Shown here: piece by piece, positions 1-6,670 of the stretch | Position numbering within the stretch: position 1 is the stretch's first letter | How the letters are laid out: each line of letters starts with the position of its first letter | NCBI GenBank assembly: GCA_003105285.1 | Contig: PQAN01000169.1 | Span: 1 to 6,670 of the forward strand | Source of the DNA: Methylocystaceae bacterium | Lineage (GTDB): Bacteria > Pseudomonadota > Alphaproteobacteria > Rhizobiales > Beijerinckiaceae | Direction: 5' to 3' | DNA length: 6,670 bases | Translations under genes and position numbers: made by a program | The notes under the pieces: model-generated | What the model was told of the DNA's origin: nothing | Seen by the model: only the letters and a program-made list of their open reading frames with translations | Database searches by the model: none

Positions 1-3
1 GGG
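1..3. repeat. Target-site duplication, left copy (GGG)
   Basis: GGG immediately precedes the left IS end and is repeated immediately after the right end. Three base pairs is a usual duplication length for IS3-family elements. The right flank continues with A, which would not match a left copy ending in GGG at four bases, so the duplication is exactly three. Confidence 0.8.
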
Positions 4-30
4 TGAACCGCGCCGGGATCGCCGGAGGCT
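4..30 (+). repeat. Terminal inverted repeat, orfB-side end (IRR)
   Basis: This 27-bp end starts TGAACCGCGCCGGGATCG and matches the reverse complement of 1304-1330 at 25 of 27 positions. The two differences, at repeat positions 8 and 17, are both C/T transitions. The repeat lies 12 bp beyond the orfB stop codon. Confidence 0.95.
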
Positions 31-42
31 ATTTCGTCTGAG

Positions 43-948
43 TCACGCCGCGATGGCGGTCTCGTCGAGTTGCGCATAGTAGCGCGCTTCGGCTTCGGCC
101 GGTGGAATGTTTCCGATCGGCTCCAGCAGTCTTCGATTGTTGAACCAGTCGACCCATTCGAGCGTCGCGAACTCGACCGCCTCGAAGCTTCGCCACGGCC
201 CGCGTCGCCAGATCAGTTCGGCCTTGTAGAGCCCATTGATCGTCTCTGCGAGCGCGTTGTCGTAGCTGTCGCCGACGCTGCCGACAGATGGCTCGACGCC
301 GGCCTCGGTGAGGCGTTCGGTGTATTTTATAGAGACATATTGAACGCCGCGGTCGCTATGATGGACGAGGCCGCCGCCGTGAACCGGCCGACGATCATGC
401 AGCGCCTGCTCGAGCGCATCGAGCACGAAGCCCGCATGCGCCGTGCGCGAGGCACGCCAGCCGACGATCCGCCGAGCGAAGGCGTCGATCACGAAAGCCA
501 CATAGACGAAGCCTTGCCAAGTCGAGACATAAGTGAAGTCGGACAGCCACAGCGCATTCGGCCGCGCCGCCCGAAATTGCCGGTTCACCTTGTCGTGCGG
601 GCATGGAGCCTTGCGGTCGCTCACCGTCGTCTTGACCGGGCGGCCGCGCACGATCCCTCGCAACCCCATGCTCCGCATCAGCCGCGCCACGGTGCAGCGC
701 GCGACCTTTTCGCCCTCGCGGTCCAACTGTCTCCATACCTTGCGCACGCCATAGACATGGAAGTTCTCATCGTAAACGCGCCGTATCTCTTTGCGAAGAG
801 CGGCATCCCGACGCGCCCGGGCCGACGCTTTCGCAGGGTCGCGCCGGTGCGCCGCATGCGCCCGATAGGTGGAAGGGGCGATCGGCAACAGCTTGCAGAT
901 CGGCTCGACCCCGTGCGCATCCCGATGAGCGTCGATGAAGGCGATCAT
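43..948 (-). CDS. IS3-family transposase OrfB (DDE integrase domain)
   Basis: This 301-aa protein is the catalytic subunit of the IS, cutting and joining the element ends, either alone or fused to OrfA. Residues about 45-110 form the helical N-terminal region typical of IS3 OrfB (HTH_21 type, with YGVRKVWRQL near 66-75). The RNase-H-like integrase core follows, with catalytic D137 in LWLSDFTYV, D199 in HHSDRGVQY and E235 in NALAETINGLYKAE. The last two are separated by 35 residues, the D(35)E signature of the family. The C-terminus has the usual NNRRLLEPIGNIPPAEAE block. Its ATG at 948-946 overlaps the orfA stop as ATGA and lies in the -1 frame relative to orfA. Length and motifs are complete, and I see no damage. 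Confidence 0.95.
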   Translation of the reverse strand: MIAFIDAHRDAHGVEPICKLLPIAPSTYRAHAAHRRDPAKASARARRDAALRKEIRRVYDENFHVYGVRKVWRQLDREGEKVARCTVARLMRSMGLRGIVRGRPVKTTVSDRKAPCPHDKVNRQFRAARPNALWLSDFTYVSTWQGFVYVAFVIDAFARRIVGWRASRTAHAGFVLDALEQALHDRRPVHGGGLVHHSDRGVQYVSIKYTERLTEAGVEPSVGSVGDSYDNALAETINGLYKAELIWRRGPWRSFEAVEFATLEWVDWFNNRRLLEPIGNIPPAEAEARYYAQLDETAIAA

Positions 949-1280
949 TGTTTCGAGCGGCGGTCGAGCTCCGCCGCCGCAAAATAAGCCGACGCTTTGC
1001 GCAGGATCTCATTGGCCTGTCGCAGCTCGCGGTTCTCCCGCTCCAGCGCCTTGATCCGCTCGCGCTCATCCGTCGTCGCGCCAGGGCGGGCGCCCAAGTC
1101 GCGCTCCGCCTGGCGAACCCAGTTCCGCAGCGTCTCGCCCGTGCAGCCGATCTTCGCCGCGATCGAGGCGATCGCCGCCCATTGCGACGCATGATCGCCC
1201 CGGTGCTCCAGCACCATCCGAACCGCCCGTTCCCGAACCTCAGGTGAAAATCTGTTCGATGTCTTCTTCTTCGTATCCAT
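945..1280 (-). CDS. IS3-family OrfA, DNA-binding subunit (HTH plus leucine zipper)
   Basis: This 111-aa protein recognises the IS ends and supplies the DNA-binding and dimerisation part of the transposase. A basic start (MDTKKKTSNRF) leads into SPEVRERAVRMVLEH and a helix-turn-helix around residues 36-57 (IASIAAKIGCTGETLRNWV), typical of the HTH_Tnp_1 family. A leucine zipper follows with leucines at 79, 86 and 93. The ATG at 1280-1278 is chosen because a GAGAGG Shine-Dalgarno-like sequence sits 8 bp upstream. OrfA ends in TGA at 947-945, overlapping the orfB ATG. The -1 frame is open only back to a TGA at codon 91, so any OrfAB fusion frameshift must occur within about 1007-948. No classic A6G-type slippery heptamer is there; a TTTT run (981-984 on the plus strand) is the nearest candidate, and stop-start reinitiation is an alternative. 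Confidence 0.93.
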   Translation of the reverse strand: MDTKKKTSNRFSPEVRERAVRMVLEHRGDHASQWAAIASIAAKIGCTGETLRNWVRQAERDLGARPGATTDERERIKALERENRELRQANEILRKASAYFAAAELDRRSKQ

Positions 1281-1288
1281 GGCCCCAT

Positions 1289-1294
1289 CCTCTC
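1289..1294 (-). promoter_or_regulatory. Ribosome binding site of IS orfA
   Basis: GAGAGG on the minus strand lies 8 bases before the orfA ATG. It decides the start: another ATG at 1288-1286 is too close to the site and is in a different frame. Confidence 0.6.
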
Positions 1295-1303
1295 AAGGGT
1301 TGG

Positions 1304-1330
1304 AGCCTCCGGCAATCCCGGCACGGTTCA
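1304..1330 (-). repeat. Terminal inverted repeat, orfA-side end (IRL)
   Basis: Read on the minus strand this end starts TGAACCGTGCCGGGATTG and pairs with 4-30. It lies 23 bp upstream of the orfA start codon. The short leader between them must carry the transposase promoter; at this GC content I could not pick convincing -35 and -10 boxes. Confidence 0.95.
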
Positions 1331-1333
1331 GGG
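1331..1333. repeat. Target-site duplication, right copy (GGG)
   Basis: This is the partner of the GGG at the window start. Taking out the IS and one GGG would rejoin the interrupted helicase gene. In the frame of the downstream fragment the first G is a third codon position and the next two begin the GGA codon at 1332. Confidence 0.8.
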
Positions 1334-1342
1334 AGACGCTGC

Positions 1343-1357
1343 GGGGTATCTTACCCC
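1343..1357. repeat. Small perfect hairpin just inside the interrupted gene
   Basis: GGGGTA (1343-1348) and TACCCC (1352-1357) form 6-bp perfect arms around a TCT loop, starting 12 bp right of the IS end. It lies within coding sequence (GYLTP) and lacks a U-tract, so it is not a typical terminator. It may be chance, or a local structure near the insertion target. Confidence 0.4.
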
Positions 1358-2954
1358 CACGGGCGACGGAGACCTCGATTACGCCTTCACGGGCGAGATC
1401 GAATCCTATCCCGAGGATTGGCGAGAGGAGCGCAATGGCGTCGAACGGCTCCGCGCGAATCGGAAACGGCGAGCGCCTCAGATGGTCGCGGTCGCCCCGG
1501 ACGGGCGCTACGGCTCATCGGGGAAGAATTTCTGGTTCATACCCGGTAAGTTCGGCTTCTGCCCGTGCTGTCTCGACCAACCGCACCCCAACATGCGCGA
1601 GCGCACCAAGCTGACAGGCCTGTCGGGCGAGGGTCGAAGCTCGGCCACGACGCTTCTCGTGGCGACCGCCCTCGAATGGATGAACAGGCGCAACAGCGGC
1701 GTTCCCACGGACAAGCGCAAGCTGCTCGGCTTCACGGACAATCGTCAGGACGCCGCCCTTCAGGCTGGGCACTTCAACGATTTTCTGTTCGTCAGCCTCC
1801 TGCGCGGAGCGATCCTGCGGGCCGTCCTGGACGCAGGCGACGATGGCTTGACCGAGGAGGAGTTCGGTCTGCGGATCGTGAGGGCGCTCGGCTTCACTGC
1901 CGCCAACCGGGATGCGCGCATCCACTGGATGCTGGACCCCGAGGCAGGAGCCGTGATCCGCGAGGACGCTCAACGCTCCCTTCAAAAGGTTCTCGCACAT
2001 CGGCTTTGGACGGACCTGCGCAGGGGATGGCGCTACACCAATCCGAGCCTCTCCGTGCTCAAGCTCATCGACGTCGAATTCATCGGCCTCGATGACATCG
2101 TGGAAGATACCGAACGCCTGACTGCCATCCGGCCGGAATTCGGGGCACTCGATGCGCCGGCGCGAAAGGAGATGCTGAAGAAACTCCTCGGCGCGATGCT
2201 CGACGGCCTGGCCGTCGGGACGGAAGCGCTCGACCCGACCGTTCTCGAAGGCGTCGCACAGAAGTCCCGTAACCTGCTGCGCGCCCCGTGGACTATCGAC
2301 ATCAAGGAGACGCCCCGAAGCCGAACGACCCTTTTCCTGCAGGCCCCGGGCAAGGATCAGGTGGGCCTGCGGGAGGAACAGACGATCGTCCGCGCCGGCC
2401 ATAATTCCCGTATCGGACGCCTCATCAATCGCAAGAGCGCCATCGGGATCAAGCTCGGGAAGAATGACTACCTGACGGTCATGACCGGCCTGATGGACCT
2501 CCTCGCGCGGGAGGGATTGGTCTCGCGCGTCGATCTGGAGAAGGATCTGCAAGGGTGGCGCCTGTCGCCGTCAGCTGTCCGTGTAGTGTCCGGTGAAGCC
2601 ATTCGGAGCGGGGCGGCGCAAGGCAACCGCTACTTTCACGATCTTTACAACGAAATCGCCGCCGATCTGAAAGCTGGTCAGAGCAGCTTTTGGGGTCTCG
2701 AAGGCCGTGAACACACGGCTCAGGTGTCCCAGAGACAACGCGAATGGCGCGAGTGGCGCTTCCGGCACGAGAAGGAGGATCGGGAGAATCTCGCAAGAAA
2801 CGCCGCTGATCTTAAGGCGGCAGGCGAGTCGGAGCAGTTTTTGCCCGCCCTGTTCTGTTCACCGACCATGGAGCTTGGCGTCGATATTTCGGCGCTCAAC
2901 GCCGTCTATCTACGAAATGTGCCGCCGACGCCGGCCAACTACGCGCAACGAAGC

Positions 2955-2955
2955 T
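2955..2955 (+). other. Single-base insertion (T) causing a frameshift in helicase motif VI
   Basis: Before this base the frame reads PPTPANYAQRS. With the T kept, it continues WPRWSLRTGRR and stops at TGA 3036-3038. With the T skipped, it continues GRAGRSGQAAVIVTYC, restoring the conserved QRxGRxGRxGQ of superfamily 2 motif VI. The change lies in AAGCTGGCC, not in a homopolymer. It may be a real mutation or a consensus error. Confidence 0.88.
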
Positions 2956-5013
2956 GGCCGCGCTGGTCGCTCCGGACAGGCCGCCGTCATCGTGACCTAT
3001 TGTGCGGCCCAATCGCCTCACGACCAATATTTCTTTGAACGGCGCAACGAGATGGTGGCCGGCGTCGTTCGTCCTCCTGCCCTCGACATCACCAATGAAG
3101 AGCTCGTCCGCTCGCACCTGCACGCCGTCTGGCTTGCTGAGGCGAAGCTCGCGCTGTCTCCGGACATCCCGGAAATCCTCGACCTGACGCAGACGGGATA
3201 CCCGCTGAAGGCCGAAATCCACGAGGTGGTCGACCGACCTGAACTGGCGACTGCGACGCGCGCGCCGATGAAGCGCGTTCTCGATCAGATTCTTGCTTCG
3301 GTGGATGGCCGCAAGCCAGTCTGGATGAGTGAACCGGATGACTTCGTTTCCTCGGTCGCCCAGCGTGCGCCGCAGGATTTCGATCGCGCCTTCGATCGAT
3401 GGCGGGAGCTTTACAACTCCGCCCGAACACAACTGATCGAGGCCAATGCGCGCTCCGAGATCACAGGCCTCTCGGCTGCGGACCGTCGCCGCATCAAGGC
3501 CTCGCAGATGCAGGCGAGCGACCAGATCGCCATTCTCGAACAGGGCAAGGCCTCGAACGGCTCGGATTTCTACTCCTACCGCTATCTCGCGACCGAAGGC
3601 TTCCTGCCGGGCTACAATTTCCCCCGATTGCCGCTCTACGCCTTCATTCCGGGCGAGGGGAAAACCGGCTCCTTCCTCCAGCGCGCGCGTTTCCTCGCAA
3701 TTTCGGAGTTCGGTCCGCGTAGCCTGATCTATCACGAAGGCCGCGCTTACCGGGTCATGAAAGCGAAGCTGCCGCCGGAAGTGCGAACCGGTGATGGGTC
3801 GGAACTCGCTACCAGGGACATTTTCATCTGCTCGAACTGTGGCGCGTGCCACGACGGCGAGGTTGAGCGCTGCCACGCCTGCAACAGCCCGATGGCCGGT
3901 GAGACGCCTGTGCAGCGGACGCTTAGGATCGACAACGTCGAGGCCGCGCCGGCCGAGCGGATCACGGCGAATGACGAAGAGCGCGTCCGCCAAGGCTTCG
4001 ATATTCAGACAGTGTTTTCCTGGCCGAAGCGCGACGGCCGAGTGCAGATCACCGAGGCCGATTTCCGCTGCGAAGATGCGTCGATCCTCAATCTGCAATA
4101 CGCCAACAGCGCCGAGATCAGCCGGATCAACAAAGGGCTGAAGCGACGGGCCAACCAGACGGTCTTCGGCTTCTATATCGATCCGCGCAATGGTTATTGG
4201 GCGAAATCGGACGACGAAGATCCCGATGTCGACGTGCCGCCGGACGTCGTGAGGCCGGTTCGCATCGTTCCCATCGTCCGGGATCACAAGAACGCGCTGC
4301 TCTTCCGGTTCAACGAGCCAACTGCCTATGCGCCCGAGACGATCGTCACCGTCCAGCACGCCTTGATGAGAGGCATTGAGGTTGTCTTCCAACTCGAGGA
4401 GGGCGAGGTCCTCGGCGAGCCGCTGCCCGCCCGCGACAACCGGCGCGCCGTCCTGGCTTATGAAGCTACGGAAGGCGGCGCCGGCGTTTTGAGTCGCCTG
4501 ATCGAGGATCCGCAGGCGCTCGGTAAGGTGGCCCGTGAAGCACTGAGCCTGATGCATTTCGAGAAGGTCGATGAAGCGATCGCGGCAGGCGACGCTAAGC
4601 TGCTCGCCAGCCATGATGGAGAGGCCTGTGTGCGCGGGTGCTATCGGTGCTTGCTCTCCTACTTCAACCAGCCGGATCACGAGCTGATCGATCGGACGAG
4701 CGATGAAGCGAAACAGATGCTCGTCGATCTGGCGCGCGGGCGGGTGGTGCTTACGGCAGCGCCGGGTGCGTCGGCCGAGGGTGGAGGATGGACGAATGCC
4801 TTCAAAGACGCAGGGCTTCCGCCCCCGGATGGCTCGCCAGTCTGCTTTTCCGAGCAGGAGATGAGCTTCGCCTGGCGCAGTCACTTCGTCGCCGCTTACG
4901 TCTCATCATTAACCGAGGCAACGCGACACGAAGCTGAATCCAAGGGCTGGACGCTATTCGAGTTGCCGGAAACGGCCACGGCAGGCGTGCCCGACTCAAT
5001 GATCTCGATCTTT

Positions 5014-5020
5014 GGGGGGA
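5014..5020 (+). promoter_or_regulatory. Purine-rich ribosome binding site before the SNF2 helicase gene
   Basis: GGGGGGA ends 7 bases before the ATG at 5028, inside the last codons of the upstream helicase gene. It fits a weak Shine-Dalgarno site and, with the ATGA overlap, translational coupling. Coupling would normally be fed by ribosomes finishing the helicase frame, which the upstream frameshift would reduce. Confidence 0.45.
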
Positions 5021-5027
5021 CGTCCCG

Positions 5028-6670
5028 ATGACGGTGAACTTTGCCCCTGGAGATTTGGTCCGCGCCCGTGGGCGCGAATGGGTCGCGTTGCCGTCGCCCC
5101 AGGACGGCATTCTGGCGCTCCGCCCGCTCTCGGGCAGCGAGAGCGATACTGTGATCCTCGACCCGACGCTTGAAATTCTCCCGGTCGAGCCTGCGCGTTT
5201 CGATCTGCCGACCGACGCCACCACAACAGTTCAGGCGAAAGCGGCACTGCTCGCGGATGCGACGCGTCTGACATTGCGCCGCGGTGCGGGCCCTTTCCGG
5301 TCCGCCGCGCAACTCGCCTTCGAACCCCGGACCTATCAACTCGTTCCCTTGCTGATGGCTCTACGCCTGTCGGTCCCGCGCTTGCTCATTGCGGACGACG
5401 TCGGCATCGGTAAGACGATCGAGGCCGGCCTGATCCTGCGCGAGTTGATGGATCGAGGCGAGGTCGATGCCTTCTCCGTGCTCTGCCCGCCGCATCTCGT
5501 CGAGCAATGGGTCGGAGAGTTGAAGGCGCGCTTCGGGATCGACGCCGTGCCGGTTACGTCCGGCACCGCGAGTCGGCTGGAACGCGGCCTGCCGCTCGCT
5601 CAAACGCTGTTCGATGCCTATCCCTTCACCGTCGTCAGCCTCGATTACATCAAGGCGGAAAAGCGTCGAGAAGGCTTTGCGCGCGCCTGTCCGGATTTCG
5701 TCATTGTCGACGAGGCGCACGCTTGTGTCGGTACGCATCAGGGCCGGCAACAGCGCTTCGAGCTTCTGTCCGGATTGGCGCGTGATCCGGATCGGCGGAT
5801 GGTTCTTCTGACAGCGACGCCGCATTCGGGTGACGAAGAAGCGTTCGCACGGCTGCTTTCGCTGATCGAGCCTTCGTTTGCGTCCATGAGTTTCGAGGAT
5901 GCCCGGTATCGCGAGCGCCTAGCGCGGCATTTCGTGCAACGCCGCCGCATCGACCTCGTCTCCGGCGAATGGCACGAAAGTCGCGCGTTCCCGAAGCATG
6001 AGACGACCGAGTTTCCGTACCGGCTGTCGAGGGCACATCTCGAATTCCAGGAAGCAGTCCTGGATTACTGTTTCGGCATCGTATCGCGCGCGGCAGGCGG
6101 GCAACGGGAACGGCGCCTGGCATTCTGGGGAACATTGGCGCTGATGCGTTGTGTCGGCTCTTCGCCGGCCGCCGGTTCTAGCGCCCTACGGAACCGTATC
6201 GCCAACGAGACCGATCGCCTCGAACCGCAGATCTATGACGAAGACGGCGACGACGAGGACGCCGTCGATCTTGAGCCCGGCACTGCCTTCGACGCCGATC
6301 CGGAACTGCTCGCCTTGATGCGCCGCGCCGAGGCCTTGGCGGCGGAGCCCGATCCGAAACTCGCCGCGCTAGTGGATGCACTGACACCGCTGATTAAGAA
6401 GGGCGCCAATCCCGTCGTTTTCTGCCGATACCTCGCAACGGCCGAGCATGTCCGAGATGGGCTGCGCAGGGCGTTCCCGAAGCTGACCATCGAATCCGTG
6501 ACGGGGGTGCTGACCCCGGACGAACGGCGTGACCGTGTCGCCGACATGGCGCCGGCGGACGACGACAAGCAAGTGCAGCGCCTTCTCGTCGCCACGGACT
6601 GCCTGTCCGAAGGGATCAATCTGCAGCAGCTCTTCGACGCCGTCGTCCACTACGATCTGTCGTGGAACCC
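5028..6670 (+). CDS. SNF2/RapA-type helicase, DrmD-like, 3' end beyond window
   Basis: The ATG at 5028 opens a frame with no stop through 547 codons to the window edge. The N-terminus (FAPGDLVRARGREWVALP, about residues 5-22) resembles the small domain that precedes the motor in DrmD-like and RapA-like proteins. The first RecA half follows: RTYQ near 104, motif I ADDVGIGKTIEAG with Lys129, motif II VDEAH (Asp228 to His231), and motif III LTATPHS at about 261-267. An SSPAA block lies near 383. An acidic linker (DEDGDDEDAVDLEP) spans about 404-417. Motif IV is NPVVFCRYLATAEHV from 461 and motif V is ATDCLSEGINLQ from 522, ending in HYDLSWNP. The arginine-finger motif VI should lie just past the edge. 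The protein is an ATP-dependent DNA translocase; in DISARM class 1 the SNF2-like helicase is DrmD. The start is supported by the ATGA overlap with the preceding helicase gene and by the purine-rich site upstream. The gene looks undamaged so far, but the IS lies between it and any promoter upstream of the operon. Confidence 0.92.
   Translation, partial: MTVNFAPGDLVRARGREWVALPSPQDGILALRPLSGSESDTVILDPTLEILPVEPARFDLPTDATTTVQAKAALLADATRLTLRRGAGPFRSAAQLAFEPRTYQLVPLLMALRLSVPRLLIADDVGIGKTIEAGLILRELMDRGEVDAFSVLCPPHLVEQWVGELKARFGIDAVPVTSGTASRLERGLPLAQTLFDAYPFTVVSLDYIKAEKRREGFARACPDFVIVDEAHACVGTHQGRQQRFELLSGLARDPDRRMVLLTATPHSGDEEAFARLLSLIEPSFASMSFEDARYRERLARHFVQRRRIDLVSGEWHESRAFPKHETTEFPYRLSRAHLEFQEAVLDYCFGIVSRAAGGQRERRLAFWGTLALMRCVGSSPAAGSSALRNRIANETDRLEPQIYDEDGDDEDAVDLEPGTAFDADPELLALMRRAEALAAEPDPKLAALVDALTPLIKKGANPVVFCRYLATAEHVRDGLRRAFPKLTIESVTGVLTPDERRDRVADMAPADDDKQVQRLLVATDCLSEGINLQQLFDAVVHYDLSWN

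Larger units (their letters stand above)
1..79 (+). other. Read-through end of the interrupted helicase 5' fragment into the IS
   Basis: The reading frame of the helicase is fixed by the right-hand fragment. Carried into the left end, it would translate 25 IS-derived codons from position 2 (GEPRRDRRRLFRLSHAAM...) and stop at TAG 77-79. The upstream fragment, which would carry helicase motifs I to III, would therefore end in a basic foreign tail instead of its second helicase half. Only three bases of the host gene are visible on this side, so this assumes the upstream part is intact and uses the same frame. Confidence 0.5.
4..1330 (-). mobile_element. Complete IS3-family insertion sequence, IS6110/IS51-like ends
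   Basis: This is a 1327-bp element bounded by 27-bp inverted repeats and flanked by a 3-bp GGG duplication. It contains the two-gene arrangement typical of the IS3 family: a small HTH/leucine-zipper OrfA followed by a DDE transposase OrfB in the -1 frame. The termini begin TGAACCG and continue with a GC-rich CCGG..GGAG pattern, which resembles what I remember of the IS6110 ends; the subgroup is therefore a suggestion. Both reading frames are open and the catalytic residues are present, so the element looks competent to move. It is oriented opposite to the gene it interrupts, so its own transcription does not read into the downstream helicase genes. The exact ends follow from the repeats plus the duplication, so the boundaries are firm. 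Confidence 0.95.
1331..5031 (+). pseudogene. 3' fragment of a large YprA-type SF2 helicase with C-terminal DUF1998, IS-truncated and frameshifted
   Basis: The frame is open from the IS junction (GGA at 1332). After removal of one extra T at 2955 it gives 1232 residues to the TGA at 5029-5031. The fragment starts after the ATP-binding half. It shows a cysteine cluster CPCC at fragment residues 77-80, the block LTGLSGEGRSSATT, then LLGFTDNRQDAALQAGHF near 131-148. Helicase motif V is SPTMELGVDIS near 511-520, and motif VI (YAQRS/GRAGRSGQ) spans the frameshift. Further on is a zinc-finger-like CSNCGACHDGEVERCHACN at about 833-851. A C-terminal DUF1998 domain has YEATEGGAGVLSRL (4459-4500) and the zinc ligands CVRGCYRCLLSY from 4627. 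These features mark a large helicase of the YprA/MrfA/DruE kind, an ATP-driven 3'-5' DNA translocase family common in phage-defence systems (DISARM, Druantia, Dpd). The full gene was probably 1700 residues or more. The first in-frame ATG after the junction (1482) has no convincing ribosome binding site. ATGA overlap with the SNF2 gene indicates one operon. The family call is strong; the defence role is inferred. Confidence 0.9.

Noticed and set aside
70..987. 305-codon plus-strand open frame within the IS
   Set aside because: It is antisense to the DDE transposase and has no domain signal.
1343..1357. Rho-independent terminator
   Set aside because: The stem is only 6 bp, has no following T-run, and lies inside coding sequence.
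1515..2552. 345-codon minus-strand open frame
   Set aside because: It is a shadow of the helicase fragment, whose frame contains conserved motifs such as TDNRQDAALQAGHF; the antisense product has none.
2950..2960. Programmed ribosomal frameshift at 2955
   Set aside because: There is no slippery run or stimulatory structure, the shift lies in a catalytic motif, and I know of no helicase in this family that uses one.
1482..3038. A stand-alone 518-aa gene starting at ATG 1482
   Set aside because: The frame and sequence similarity extend upstream to the IS edge, and there is no good ribosome binding site; this is the remnant of a larger gene.
2707..3038. Genuine two-gene split resembling drmA/drmB
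   Set aside because: The break falls inside helicase motif VI, not between domains, and one base removal restores the motif; this is a lesion and not a natural gene boundary.
2896..4884. Long open frame of 662 codons on the minus strand
   Set aside because: It is antisense to the helicase and DUF1998 coding frame, has no recognisable motifs, and long antisense frames are common in GC-rich coding DNA.

Overview
The window is strongly GC-rich, almost entirely coding, and looks like accessory DNA from a GC-rich proteobacterium. An alphaproteobacterium is my guess from codon use and protein flavour; there is no rRNA or other taxonomic marker.

Layout. Positions 4-1330 are a complete IS3-family insertion sequence on the minus strand. 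It has orfA and orfB overlapping by ATGA, near-perfect 27-bp terminal inverted repeats (25 of 27 matching) and a 3-bp GGG target duplication at 1-3 and 1331-1333. The element sits inside a large plus-strand gene. Its 3' part resumes open in frame right at the junction (codon at 1332) and runs to 5031. This part encodes the second helicase half and a C-terminal DUF1998 zinc domain of a large YprA-type superfamily 2 helicase. The first helicase half, with the ATP-binding motifs, must lie left of the window. The remnant carries a second lesion: one extra T at 2955 inside helicase motif VI shifts the frame, and removing it restores a textbook motif. The next gene starts at 5028, overlaps the helicase stop by ATGA, and runs off the right edge. 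It encodes an SNF2/RapA-type helicase with motifs I, II, III, IV and V intact.

How the genes fit together. A YprA-family helicase with DUF1998 translationally coupled to an SNF2 helicase is the kind of pair found in DISARM and DISARM-related antiviral arrays. In classical DISARM the helicase (DrmA) and DUF1998 protein (DrmB) are separate genes; here they are one polypeptide. Druantia has a large DUF1998 helicase but, to my knowledge, no SNF2 partner. My best reading is a DISARM-related defence operon whose central helicase has been disabled twice, by the IS and by the frameshift, while the SNF2 gene remains open as far as it can be seen. The antiviral role is inferred from family membership and context; methyltransferase, phospholipase D-like or other partners are not visible here.
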